DNA of 29,769 bases from Bacillota bacterium (GTDB lineage Bacteria > Bacillota > Clostridia > Christensenellales > Aristaeellaceae): assembly GCA_023435435.1 (NCBI GenBank), contig JAEYRW010000119.1:1-29769 (forward strand). The letters are read 5' to 3'. Below, piece after piece: positions 22,484 through 29,769 of this stretch. Position numbers and translations under genes: made by a program. Numbering within the stretch: position 1 is the stretch's first letter; every line of letters begins with the position of its first letter. The notes under the pieces are model-generated. The model saw only the letters and a program-made list of their open reading frames with translations. It made no database searches and was not told the DNA's origin.

Positions 22484-22876
22484 ATGAAACAGCGCTCGAC
22501 GAGGCAGCGCAGGCTGGTCTTCGACGCGGTGCAGGCGATGCGGGAACATCCCACCGCCGACCATATTTATCTCAAGGTGCGCGGGGACGACCCGCACATC
22601 AGCCGCGGCACGGTCTACCGCAACCTCAACCTGCTGGTGGAAAACGGCGAGGTGCGGCATGTGCGGCTGCCCGGCGTCGACCGCTTCGACTGGCGCACGG
22701 ACCGCCACTACCACATCGTCTGCGCCCGCTGCGGCAAGGTAGTGGACGCGCCCGTGGACTACGAGAGCGCGGACGACGAGGCCCTGGAAAAGGCCACGGG
22801 TTTCGAAATCAGGGGCCACATCAAGGTCTTCGAGGGCCTGTGCCCAAAATGCCGCGCGGAGCTGCGGGAAACGTAG
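22484..22876 (+). CDS. perR: Fur family peroxide-sensing regulator, PerR type
   Basis: The 130-residue protein has the Fur winged helix (TRQRRLVFDAVQAM, HPTADHIYLKV, ISRGTVYRNLNLLVENGEV). It also has four structural zinc cysteines as CARC (C80, C83) and CPKC (C120, C123). The regulatory metal region reads DRFDWRTDRHYHIVC; D69 matches the aspartate that separates PerR from Fur. PerR binds iron or manganese, is oxidised by peroxide at histidines and then releases DNA. Its position directly after catalase supports peroxide control. ATG 22484 follows GGGGG and is the only good start; a terminator follows the gene. Confidence 0.88.
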   Translation: MKQRSTRQRRLVFDAVQAMREHPTADHIYLKVRGDDPHISRGTVYRNLNLLVENGEVRHVRLPGVDRFDWRTDRHYHIVCARCGKVVDAPVDYESADDEALEKATGFEIRGHIKVFEGLCPKCRAELRET

Positions 22877-22900
22877 CCCGTTCCGGCCGACGCAACCCTG

Positions 22901-22938
22901 ACCGCCCGCGATCCGGATGGAGCGCGGGCGGTTTTTTT
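22901..22938 (+). terminator. Rho-independent terminator after perR
   Basis: ACCGCCCGCG (22901-22910) pairs perfectly with CGCGGGCGGT (22923-22932) around a 12-base loop, followed by seven T ending at 22938. Confidence 0.92.
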
Positions 22939-22946
22939 GTGCCCAT

Positions 22947-23621
22947 CTATCCCCCCGCCGGCGCGTGCTCGGAGAGGGTAAACACATTCCGCGCGCAGCG
23001 CAGAAGCCCGTCCCGCGCCATTTTCGAGATTTCGTTGGACAGCGCGGAGCGATCCACGCCCAGATAGTCCGCCAGCTGCTGACGGTTAAACGGAATTTCG
23101 AACCGGCAGCTTCCCTGCCGAATGGCCTGGTAGGAAAGGTAAGCAAGAAGCTTTCCCCGGATGGTCTTGGGCGAGATGTGGAACATCCTGCGCGTCAGGA
23201 CGAGATTCTTCTGCGCCGTGGCGGCGAGAAGATTGCTGACCAGCCGGTTGTGGTGGACGCACGCGGACGAGCATGTGGTCATGACGCGCTCCACGTTCAG
23301 AAAAAGCGCCTCGCAGCTTTCCGCCGCCACCACCTCCACCATGAGCGGCTCCCCCGGCGCGCACGCGTATGCCTCCGCGAACGACTGCCCCGGCCCTACG
23401 TGGTCGATGACCGTGCGGTTGCCCCACACGTCGTCGGATTCGATGGTCACGCCCCCGGTGAGCACCAGCCCCATCTCCGCCACAGGCTGCCCCGCGCGGA
23501 GAATCCGCTCTCCCTTCTTATAGGCGCGCACATGCGCCTGAAGACAGCGAAGCATCTCCTCCAACTCGCCCGGCTCGATCCCCCGGAACAGCACGGACTT
23601 GGAAAGCATCGAAAAATTCAT
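22947..23621 (-). CDS. Crp/Fnr family regulator, HcpR-like
   Basis: The 224-residue protein has a cyclic-nucleotide-binding-like sensor domain (FRGIEPGELEEMLRCLQAHVRAYKKGERIL, VLTGGVTIES, VGPGQSFAEAYA) and a Crp-type winged helix (FNRQQLADYLGVDRSALSNEISKM, about residues 176-199). I see no clear N-terminal cysteine cluster of the Fnr type. It is divergent from the hcp operon, the typical position of HcpR, a nitrosative-stress regulator of Clostridia and sulfate reducers. Three ATG codons stand in a row (23627, 23624, 23621); the last has GGAG 9 bases away. It has its own promoter overlapping that of the operon, and a palindrome just downstream of its start that may give autorepression. Confidence 0.85.
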   Translation of the reverse strand: MNFSMLSKSVLFRGIEPGELEEMLRCLQAHVRAYKKGERILRAGQPVAEMGLVLTGGVTIESDDVWGNRTVIDHVGPGQSFAEAYACAPGEPLMVEVVAAESCEALFLNVERVMTTCSSACVHHNRLVSNLLAATAQKNLVLTRRMFHISPKTIRGKLLAYLSYQAIRQGSCRFEIPFNRQQLADYLGVDRSALSNEISKMARDGLLRCARNVFTLSEHAPAGG

Positions 23622-23637
23622 CATCATTTTCTCCGTT

Positions 23638-23697
23638 CTGTTGTTTTTACAACAGACTTGTTGTCTGGATTTTAGTATACTGCGAACGGAAAGTCAA
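23638..23697. promoter_or_regulatory. Overlapping divergent promoters with Crp/Fnr-type palindrome
   Basis: Plus strand: -10 TATACT (23676-23681) with a poor -35 (CAGACT, 23653-23658). Minus strand: TTGACT (23692-23697) and TAAAAT (23669-23674), 17 bases apart, a strong promoter for the regulator. The palindrome CTGTTGTTTTTACAACAG (23638-23655) is perfect in its 7-base arms. Its centre lies at -41.5 from the predicted plus-strand start (23688), the class II activator position, and just downstream of the predicted regulator start near 23662. A second overlapping inverted repeat ACAACA-N4-TGTTGT covers 23649-23664. Confidence 0.8.
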
Positions 23698-23714
23698 GAG
23701 AAAGAGGAAAAAAC

Positions 23715-24401
23715 ATGATTCGCAAGGTCATTCAGATAGACGAAGAAACGTGCAACGGCTGCGGGCTGTGCGCGAAGGCGTGCCACGAGGGCGCCATCGG
23801 AATGGTAAACGGAAAGGCGAAGCTTCTGCGCGACGACTACTGCGACGGGCTGGGCGACTGCCTCCCGACGTGCCCCACGGGGGCCATCACGTTTGTCGAG
23901 CGCGAAGCGGCGGCCTACGACGAGGCTGCGGTGCGCGCGAACCGGCTGGCAACCCACGCGGGCGGCTGTCCGGGAAGCCGGGCGGCGACGTTCGCCCGGG
24001 GCGAAGCGACCCCGGCGTCCGCTTCCCGGGCGGCATCCGAGTTGCGTCAATGGCCGGTGCAAATCAAGCTCGCGCCCCTTTCCGCCCCGTACTTTGACGG
24101 CGCGCATCTGTTGGTGGCGGCGGACTGCGCGGCCTACGCCTACGGAAGTTTCCACGCGGATTTCATCAAAAACAGGGTGACGCTCATCGGCTGTCCCAAG
24201 CTGGACGGCGTGGACTATTCCGAAAAGCTCACCGCGATCATCGCCCGCAACGAGATCAAAAGCGTGACGGTGGTGCGCATGGAGGTACCCTGCTGCGGCG
24301 GGCTTGAGATGGCTGTGAAGCGGGCGCTTCAGGAAAGCGGCAAATTCATTCCCTGGCGGATTGTGACCATCTCCGCCGACGGACAGATTCTGGAGGATTG
24401 A
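23715..24401 (+). CDS. Ferredoxin-domain iron-sulfur protein with C-terminal cysteine motifs
   Basis: The 228-residue protein starts with a bacterial ferredoxin domain: CNGCGLCAKAC (C13, C16, C19, C23) and YCDGLGDCLPTCP (C43, C49, C53). The second motif has Leu46 where the second cysteine of a CxxCxxC set is expected, so the second cluster may be 3Fe-4S or lack a ligand. A 150-residue C-terminal part has ADCAAYAYGSFH, LIGCPKLDGVDYSEKL and EVPCCGGLEMA, extra conserved-looking cysteines. It is the first gene of the hcp operon and follows AAAGAGG. It may deliver electrons to Hcp or act in nitrosative-stress redox reactions. Confidence 0.85.
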   Translation: MIRKVIQIDEETCNGCGLCAKACHEGAIGMVNGKAKLLRDDYCDGLGDCLPTCPTGAITFVEREAAAYDEAAVRANRLATHAGGCPGSRAATFARGEATPASASRAASELRQWPVQIKLAPLSAPYFDGAHLLVAADCAAYAYGSFHADFIKNRVTLIGCPKLDGVDYSEKLTAIIARNEIKSVTVVRMEVPCCGGLEMAVKRALQESGKFIPWRIVTISADGQILED

Positions 24402-24404
24402 AGA

Positions 24405-24722
24405 ATGAAGGCGAAAACGTACAGGATGAGCCCGGCGGCGGGCAAGGTGATCGAGCCTGTGGTGCGCGACGAAAACGCCCACATCATGCACATGGTTTTG
24501 CCCGCGGGCGAAGGGCTGCCGGTACACGAAACCAACGCCAACGTGTACATGGCAGTGCTTCAGGGAACGCTGACCATTGCACTGGACGGCGAAACACAGA
24601 CGCACCCCGAGAAAACCGTTCTTAACATTCCCATGGGCATTGAAATGAACGCCCGGAACGAGAACGGGGAAACGCTGGAGCTCATGGTCATCAAGGCACC
24701 CGCGCCGGGGGCGCAAATCTGA
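24405..24722 (+). CDS. Small cupin domain protein
   Basis: The 105-residue protein is a single cupin barrel: LPAGEGLPVHETNANVYMAVLQG forms the first motif with H56-like position (VHETN) and LNIPMGIEMNARNENGETLEL the second. It starts 3 bases after the ferredoxin-like gene stop, with GGAGGATT as ribosome binding site. Cupins of this size are often found next to Hcp genes in Clostridia. Only one of the usual metal histidines is obvious, so metal binding is uncertain. Role unknown. Confidence 0.85.
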   Translation: MKAKTYRMSPAAGKVIEPVVRDENAHIMHMVLPAGEGLPVHETNANVYMAVLQGTLTIALDGETQTHPEKTVLNIPMGIEMNARNENGETLELMVIKAPAPGAQI

Positions 24723-24739
24723 CGGGGAGGACTTCTGAA

Positions 24740-24922
24740 ATGAAGGCATTTGTGAACGAGGACTGCATCGGCTGCGGGCTGTGCGAGAATCTCTGCCCGG
24801 AGGTATTTCATATGACGGACGCGGGCGTCGCGGAGGCGGTGGACGAGGTGCCCGCGGGCGCCGGGGACGCGGTCAAGGAAGCGCGGGATTCCTGCCCCGT
24901 AAGTGCCATTACGGTTGAGTAA
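24740..24922 (+). CDS. Single-cluster ferredoxin
   Basis: The 60-residue protein is a short [4Fe-4S] ferredoxin: CIGCGLCENLCP (C9, C12, C15, plus C19) and a distal CPVSAI (C52) as the fourth ligand. It begins with ATG 24740 after GGGGAGGACTT. It lies between the cupin and hcp genes and is the likely direct electron donor to Hcp. C19 may form a disulfide with another cysteine or be spare. Confidence 0.9.
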   Translation: MKAFVNEDCIGCGLCENLCPEVFHMTDAGVAEAVDEVPAGAGDAVKEARDSCPVSAITVE

Positions 24923-24940
24923 GGATTGGGAGGAAGAAAA

Positions 24941-26521
24941 ATGGATCAGAAGATGTTTTGCTTTCAGTGCGAGCAGACCGCAGGCTGCGCGGCCTGCACC
25001 GGAAACGCCGGCGTGTGCGGCAAGCCCGCGGACGTGGCAAACCTGCAGGACGAGCTGACCGGGGCGCTCATCGGCCTCGCGGTGGCGGCGGAGGGAAAAC
25101 CCGCGTCCGAATCCGCGGACCGGGCAATGCTCTCGGGCCTGTTCACCACGGTGACCAACGTGAACTTCTCCGCCGAGACAGTGTCCGAAATGGCCGGCCG
25201 CGTGCGCGCGGAGGCGACGAAGCTGGGCGGCGGCTGCGCCATGTGCTGCGGCGCGGAAGCGTACGACATGGAGGCCGTCTGGAAGGCGGATGAGGACATT
25301 CGCTCCCTCAAGGCGCTGATCCTGTTCGGGCTGCGCGGCATGGCGGCCTATGCGTATCACGCCATGGTGCTCGGCTACCGGGACGAGACTGTGAACGCTT
25401 TCTGCTACGAGGGCCTGCGCGCCGTCGCGAAGGAAAACACCATGGACGCGCTTCTGCCGCTGGTTCTCAAGACCGGCGAAATCAACCTCAAGTGCATGGA
25501 GCTGCTCGACCGCGCCAACACCGAGACCTTCGGCACCCCCGCCCCCGCCTCCGTCACTATGAAGGTGGAAAAGGGCCCGTTCATCGTAATCTCCGGCCAC
25601 GACCTGTACGACCTGAAGCTGCTGCTCGAGCAGACCCGGAATAAGGGCGTGAACGTCTACACCCACGGCGAAATGCTGCCCGCCCACGGCTATCCGGCGC
25701 TTCGGAAGTATCCGCACCTCAAGGGCAATTTCGGCACCGCGTGGCAGAACCAGCAAAAGGAATTCGCAAACGTGCCCGGCGCATTCCTGTTTACCACCAA
25801 CTGCATCATGCCCGTCAGGGACAACTACCGCGACCGCGTATTCACCACCGAGGTCGTCTCCTACCCGGGCCTCACCCACATCGGCGAGGACAAGGATTTT
25901 ACCCCCGTCATCGAGAAGGCGCTGGCCCTGGGCGGATACCCCGAGGACCGGCAGTTCTACGGCATCAACGGCGGCGCGACCGTCACCACCGGCTTTGGCC
26001 ACGGAACCGTTCTCTCCGTCGCCGACAAGGTGGTGGACGCGGTGAAGGCCGGCGCCATCCGGCACATCTTCCTGGTGGGCGGCTGCGACGGCGCGAAGCC
26101 CGGCCGCAACTACTACACGGACTTTGTAAAGCAGACGCCTGCGGACACGGTGGTTCTGACCCTCGCGTGCGGCAAGTACCGCTTCAACGACATGGACATC
26201 GGCGAGATCGGCGGCCTGCCGCGCATCATGGACATGGGCCAGTGCAACGACGCCTACTCCGCCATCAAGGTCGCCGTGGCGCTTGCGGACGTGTTCCGGT
26301 GCGGCGTGAACGACCTGCCCCTCTCCCTGGTGCTCTCCTGGTACGAGCAGAAGGCTGTGTGCATTTTGCTGACGCTTCTTTATCTGGGCATCAAGAACAT
26401 CAGGCTCGGTCCGACGCTTCCCGCCTTCGTCTCGCCCAACGTGCTGAAATTCCTCGTGGACAATTACGCCGTGGCACCCGTGACGACGCCCGACGCCGAC
26501 CTAAAGGCGATTCTGGGCTGA
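24941..26521 (+). CDS. hcp: Hybrid cluster protein (hydroxylamine / NO reductase)
   Basis: The 526-residue enzyme carries a cubane cluster at the N-terminus (C7, C10, C19, C26 in FCFQCEQTAGCAACTGNAGVCG) and a hybrid Fe-S-O cluster in the C-terminal domains. Hybrid-cluster ligands are visible: His in VISGHDLYDL, Glu in THGEMLPAHGYP, Cys in FTTNCIMPV, persulfide Cys in GGCDGAKPGRNYY, Cys in LACGKYRF, Cys in GQCNDAYSA and Glu in SWYEQKA. Hcp reduces nitric oxide or hydroxylamine in anaerobes. ATG 24941 follows GGGAGGAAG; the frame open from 24926 is rejected. It closes the operon and is followed by a hairpin terminator. Confidence 0.95.
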   Translation: MDQKMFCFQCEQTAGCAACTGNAGVCGKPADVANLQDELTGALIGLAVAAEGKPASESADRAMLSGLFTTVTNVNFSAETVSEMAGRVRAEATKLGGGCAMCCGAEAYDMEAVWKADEDIRSLKALILFGLRGMAAYAYHAMVLGYRDETVNAFCYEGLRAVAKENTMDALLPLVLKTGEINLKCMELLDRANTETFGTPAPASVTMKVEKGPFIVISGHDLYDLKLLLEQTRNKGVNVYTHGEMLPAHGYPALRKYPHLKGNFGTAWQNQQKEFANVPGAFLFTTNCIMPVRDNYRDRVFTTEVVSYPGLTHIGEDKDFTPVIEKALALGGYPEDRQFYGINGGATVTTGFGHGTVLSVADKVVDAVKAGAIRHIFLVGGCDGAKPGRNYYTDFVKQTPADTVVLTLACGKYRFNDMDIGEIGGLPRIMDMGQCNDAYSAIKVAVALADVFRCGVNDLPLSLVLSWYEQKAVCILLTLLYLGIKNIRLGPTLPAFVSPNVLKFLVDNYAVAPVTTPDADLKAILG

Positions 26522-26536
26522 ACCAGACAAAACAAC

Positions 26537-26570
26537 AAAGGCCGTCCGGCTCGTCCGGGCGGCCTTTCTG
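26537..26570 (+). terminator. Terminator after hcp
   Basis: AAAGGCCGTCCGG (26537-26549) pairs with CCGGGCGGCCTTT (26555-26567) with one G-U pair around CTCGT. The run of T is short (TTTCT), but the stem is very stable. It lies between convergent genes and may serve both. Confidence 0.8.
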
Positions 26571-26578
26571 CCGTTTCT

Positions 26579-27922
26579 TTATTTGCTCTGCGCCGCAAGG
26601 AAGGCCCACAGGGAGACGCCGTCGTTCACGACCTCGTCGTTGAGGGCGTAGACCCACACCCAGTGGGACATGTAGACATAGGGCTGGCCGTCGGCGGTAA
26701 GGTAACCGTCGGAGGCATCCACCTCGTCAAAGAATGTGGCGTTGATGTTGGGCAAATCCCCGTCCGCCTCCAGCTTGGCAACCAGCGAGACGGAGGTGGC
26801 CTGCGGATCGACGGTGGTGTCCGAGAGGCAGTGGACGAACCAGATGTTTTCGGATTTCAGCGCCTCGATCTGCTCGGGCGTGATCCAGTCGGTCAGGTAC
26901 GCCTCGCAGATGGGATAGGCGGCGGCATAGTAGCCGGGTTCGTTGATCAGCATGTTGACGGTCATGAACCCGCCGTTGGAGCAGCCGCCGATGATGACGC
27001 GGTTGGGATCGATATCGGGATTCGCGGCGACGCAGCTTTCCACCAGCTCCTGAAGCGCCGCGGTGTAGATGGAAAGGCCTGTGGTGGTATAGAAGTTGCC
27101 GTCGCCGTCGGGATCGTTGTCGTCCATCCACATGGTCTCGCACTGGGGCGCCAGTACGTACGCGCCGCCGAAGTAGTCCTGAATGGGCGACTTGGCGATG
27201 TCCGCGGACTCGTTGCACAGCAGATCGATGGTGCTGTCAAGCCCGCACTCGCCCGCGCCGTGCAGCCAGATGACGAGCGCGTTCTGGACGCCGTCCTCGG
27301 CGGGGGCAAAGCTTGCGTAATTGAGGAGCGTCCCGTCCGAGGCGGTGAAGCGCTGATCCAGCGTCCAGTCCGCCACGTCCGGCTCCACCACGGAAAATTC
27401 CGGCGCGATTTCGATGGAGGCGATTTCCGCGCCGCCGGAGGTGAGGGTCGCGCCCTCGGAAAGGGTCACGGTTTCCGCAAATCCGTCATACCACACGTTC
27501 ACGCCGCTCGCCTTGATAAACGTGCCGTCCGGGAACGTGCCCATGACGTATGTCTTGTTGGTGACGCCGTCCGGATGGATTTGAAGGTCAAGCCGCACAT
27601 ACTTTCCCGCCGCGGCGTCCACGGCGTTGCCCGCCTCGTCGCACAGGGACGCGGCCAGCACCGTGTGCTGGACATCCGCCTCGCTGGACACGTCCGTGCC
27701 CATCACAAAGCCGTTCTGGTGCGCCACCACCGAGAAATCCTCCGGCGCCAGGGACGCGGCGTCGATGTCCACGTCGAAGGCGAGCACGAGAGATGGAATC
27801 GCCGGCCCCCACTCCTCGCCCGAGACGTACACGGTGAGCGTTCCCGCCGCGGCCTCCGCAAGGGCGGCCCCGCCCAGCAGAACAACCGAAATCGCTACGA
27901 TTACCGCCAACAGCTTCTTCAT
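26579..27922 (-). CDS. Secreted esterase / peptidase-like alpha/beta hydrolase
   Basis: The 447-residue protein has a signal peptide (MKKLLAVIVAISVVLLGGAALA, cleavage near residue 22) and no obvious lipobox, so it is probably secreted. Residues 28-175 form a beta-rich domain of unknown type. Residues 190-440 are an alpha/beta hydrolase: oxyanion block LHGAGECG (about 220-227), nucleophile Ser315 in GGCSNGGFM, acid D368 or D372 in CLSDTTVDP, and His420 in YMSHWVW. This arrangement is typical of predicted phospholipase/carboxylesterases and of prolyl oligopeptidase-like esterases. The substrate is unknown. ATG 27922 follows GGAGGG by about 8 bases; it has a strong promoter. Confidence 0.85.
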   Translation of the reverse strand: MKKLLAVIVAISVVLLGGAALAEAAAGTLTVYVSGEEWGPAIPSLVLAFDVDIDAASLAPEDFSVVAHQNGFVMGTDVSSEADVQHTVLAASLCDEAGNAVDAAAGKYVRLDLQIHPDGVTNKTYVMGTFPDGTFIKASGVNVWYDGFAETVTLSEGATLTSGGAEIASIEIAPEFSVVEPDVADWTLDQRFTASDGTLLNYASFAPAEDGVQNALVIWLHGAGECGLDSTIDLLCNESADIAKSPIQDYFGGAYVLAPQCETMWMDDNDPDGDGNFYTTTGLSIYTAALQELVESCVAANPDIDPNRVIIGGCSNGGFMTVNMLINEPGYYAAAYPICEAYLTDWITPEQIEALKSENIWFVHCLSDTTVDPQATSVSLVAKLEADGDLPNINATFFDEVDASDGYLTADGQPYVYMSHWVWVYALNDEVVNDGVSLWAFLAAQSK

Positions 27923-27954
27923 GGTTTTCCCTCCGTTCATATTCGGTTAACGTC

Positions 27955-27983
27955 ATTATAGCACCGTGGGACACGTGTTTCAA
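27955..27983 (-). promoter_or_regulatory. Sigma-A promoter of the secreted hydrolase
   Basis: On the minus strand TTGAAA (27978-27983) and TATAAT (27955-27960) are separated by exactly 17 bases. The leader before the ATG at 27922 is about 26 bases. Confidence 0.88.
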
Positions 27984-28022
27984 TTGATTTTTTCAGATTT
28001 TTCCATTTTTCAGAACGCGGAT

Positions 28023-29769
28023 TCAATCAAAGAGCGACCAGGCGCAGAACAGGTACGCCGCCAGCGAGGCGACCAGCGAGACCACGGTAATCTGGGTGTT
28101 GATGGACGGCCCGGCGGTGTCCTTGAAGGGGTCGCCGACGGTATCCCCAATGACCGCCGCCCGGTGCGCGGCGCTGCCGGGTCCGCCATGGCGTCCCGCC
28201 TCGACCCGCTTTTTCGCGTTGTCCCAAAGTCCGCCGGCATTGGACATAAAAAGCGCGAGCAGAAGCCCCGCGGCGATGTTCCCCGTGAGAAAGCCGCCCA
28301 CCGCGTTCACGCCGCCCAAAAATCCCACCGCCAGCACGGCGAGGATCGCCATGAGCCCGGCGGGCACCAGCTCCCTGAGCGCGCCGTCGGCGGCGATTTC
28401 AATGCACCTCCCGTAATCCGGACGCACGCCCTTGCGGTTCTCCCGAAGCCCGGGAATCTCCCGAAACTGGCGGCGGATTTCAGAGACCATGCGCTCGGCG
28501 TTCCGATCCACACCCATGATGAGCATGGCGGAAAAGACCGCCGGGACGGCCGCGCCCACCAGCGCGCCGAAGAACACCAGGGGGTCCATGAGGTCGAACG
28601 CCGCCGCCGCGCCAAAGGACCGGGCGGTCTCCTGGAACGCGCCCAGAAGCGCGATTACGGTAAGCCCCGCCGCGCCGATGGCGAAGCCCTTGGTGATGGC
28701 CTTGGCGGTATTCCCGGCGGCGTCGAGCCTGTCCGCCACCGCGAGGACGCCGTCCCCCAGCGCGCACATCTCCGCGAGGCCCCGGGCGTTGTCCACGATG
28801 GGCCCATAGGCGTCGTTGGCCACCACCATGCCCACCACCGAAAGCATGCCCACGGCGCTCAGGGCGATGCCGAGCATGGGATACCCCGCCCCCAGAGGCG
28901 CTAAGAGCCGATAGGAGAAAAGCGCAGCCAGCGCGATGCCCGCCATGGCGGGCATGCACGAGTAGAGCCCGTAGGAGACGCCCCGCAGGAGCACGAACGC
29001 CGGACCGCTTTCGCACGCCTGGGCGGCGCGCCGGACGGGGCGGCTTTCGTCCCCGGTAAAAAAGTCGGAGGTCAGACCGATCACCACCCCCGCCGCCATG
29101 CCTAGGGCCGCCGCGCCCCACAGCCGAAGCGCCGCGCCGGCATCCGGCTCCCCCAATTGCCCGGTGAGCGCCGCGGCGAGGGTCAGAAGCGCGAACAGCG
29201 CGCAGGTAAGGTATGTCCCGCCGTTGAGCGCACGGCCCGGATCGCCGCTTTTGCCGATCCGCGCGGAGAGCACGCCCACGATGGAACACAGAAGCCCCAG
29301 CGCGCCAAAGGCGAAGATCAGCTCCATGCGTCCCAGGGACGCGCCGATGACCAGCGCGGCCGCCACGGAGGCGACGTTGGAATCGAACAAATCCGCGCCC
29401 ATTCCGGCCACGTCGCCCACATTGTCCCCCACGTTGTCCGCGATGACGGCGGGGTTGCGCGGGTCGTCCTCGGGAATGCCCAACTCCACCTTGCCCGTGA
29501 TGTCCGCCGCGATGTCCGCGGTCTTGGTGAAAATACCCCCGCCCGCCTTGGCAAAAAGCGCCAGGGAGCTCGCGCCGAAGCTGAACGCCACCACGTACCG
29601 CGCCTCCCCCGGCGCCAGTATGTGGATCAGCGCCGCCCCGGAAAGCGAGGCCGCCACCACCATGAGGCCCATCACCGCACCGCCCCGGAAGCCCGCCGCA
29701 AACGCGGGGGCGAGGCCGTTTCGCGCGGCGGGAGCCGCGCGGCCGGTGGCGGCGGTGGCCCCCGCAAAG
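28023..29769 (-). CDS. hppA: Membrane-bound proton-translocating pyrophosphatase, 5' end outside window
   Basis: The gene is open to the window edge; 582 C-terminal residues are seen. It couples hydrolysis of pyrophosphate to ion pumping across the membrane. Visible are the FTKTADIAADITGKVELGIPEDDPRNPAVIADNVGDNVGDVAG active-site region, split here as FTKTADIAADITGKVE and IPEDDPRNP, then GADLFDS, and near the C-terminus GDTVGDPFKDTAGPSIN. In the GNT-A-KAITKG block the residue at the ion-specificity position is Lys with Thr three on, the pattern of K+-independent, H+-pumping enzymes. Sixteen helices are expected; many hydrophobic segments are seen. The start is not visible. Confidence 0.92.
   Translation of the reverse strand, partial: FAGATAATGRAAPAARNGLAPAFAAGFRGGAVMGLMVVAASLSGAALIHILAPGEARYVVAFSFGASSLALFAKAGGGIFTKTADIAADITGKVELGIPEDDPRNPAVIADNVGDNVGDVAGMGADLFDSNVASVAAALVIGASLGRMELIFAFGALGLLCSIVGVLSARIGKSGDPGRALNGGTYLTCALFALLTLAAALTGQLGEPDAGAALRLWGAAALGMAAGVVIGLTSDFFTGDESRPVRRAAQACESGPAFVLLRGVSYGLYSCMPAMAGIALAALFSYRLLAPLGAGYPMLGIALSAVGMLSVVGMVVANDAYGPIVDNARGLAEMCALGDGVLAVADRLDAAGNTAKAITKGFAIGAAGLTVIALLGAFQETARSFGAAAAFDLMDPLVFFGALVGAAVPAVFSAMLIMGVDRNAERMVSEIRRQFREIPGLRENRKGVRPDYGRCIEIAADGALRELVPAGLMAILAVLAVGFLGGVNAVGGFLTGNIAAGLLLALFMSNAGGLWDNAKKRVEAGRHGGPGSAAHRAAVIGDTVGDPFKDTAGPSINTQITVVSLVASLAAYLFCAWSLFD

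Overview
The window looks like a chromosome segment from a high-GC member of the Clostridia (Firmicutes). The evidence is sigma-A type promoters (TTGAC-N17-TATAAT), strong AGGAGG ribosome binding sites, a T-box leader before glycyl-tRNA synthetase, a YjdF gene with a structured leader, and conjugation genes of the PcfB/PrgI/VirB4 type found in Firmicutes integrative elements. I cannot name the genus. The window is cut at both ends: a DUF5131 gene on the left and a membrane pyrophosphatase gene on the right are both incomplete.

Bases 1 to about 6080 are accessory DNA. They hold a DUF5131 gene fragment, a PLP-dependent decarboxylase, an acetamidase/formamidase-family enzyme, a 630-base stretch with no recognisable gene, a small membrane protein with an odd C-terminus, and the collapsed remains of an integrative conjugative element (ICE). 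The remains are a truncated PcfB-like gene, an apparently complete PrgI gene, and an in-frame chimera joining the N-terminus of VirB4 to the C-terminal catalytic half of a tyrosine recombinase. The recombinase end carries five direct and one inverted copy of TATTAGCA. It abuts the 3' end of an intact tRNA-Arg(CCU) gene, which is probably the attachment site. Two broken tRNA-Arg copies lie between that tRNA and its promoter.

Bases 6380 to 19700 look like core genome. They contain a T-box controlled glyQS, a LacI regulator with prolyl iminopeptidase, an XRE-zinc ribbon-methyltransferase fusion, yjdF with its leader, an aldo/keto reductase and iron alcohol dehydrogenase pair, and an ECF sigma factor with its membrane-anchored anti-sigma-like partner. 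A three-gene operon follows: a duplicated DUF1538 membrane protein, a tandem P-II-like protein and a dihydrofolate reductase-like protein.

Bases 19700 to 26570 hold two small membrane-protein genes and then stress defence. A catalase is followed by a PerR-type regulator. Next comes a Crp/Fnr regulator divergent from an operon of an iron-sulfur protein, a cupin, a ferredoxin and the hybrid cluster protein Hcp. The divergent region has overlapping promoters and a perfect palindrome centred at -41.5 of the predicted hcp-operon start, and downstream of the regulator's own predicted start. This suggests one site that activates the operon and represses the regulator. The window ends with a secreted esterase-like hydrolase and hppA, both on the minus strand.

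The most notable items are the VirB4-recombinase chimera with its repeat-rich end, the decayed tRNA array, the DUF1538/tandem P-II operon, the dual-purpose Crp/Fnr palindrome, and the XRE-zinc ribbon-methyltransferase fusion. Functional statements rest on motif recognition by eye; no database search was run.
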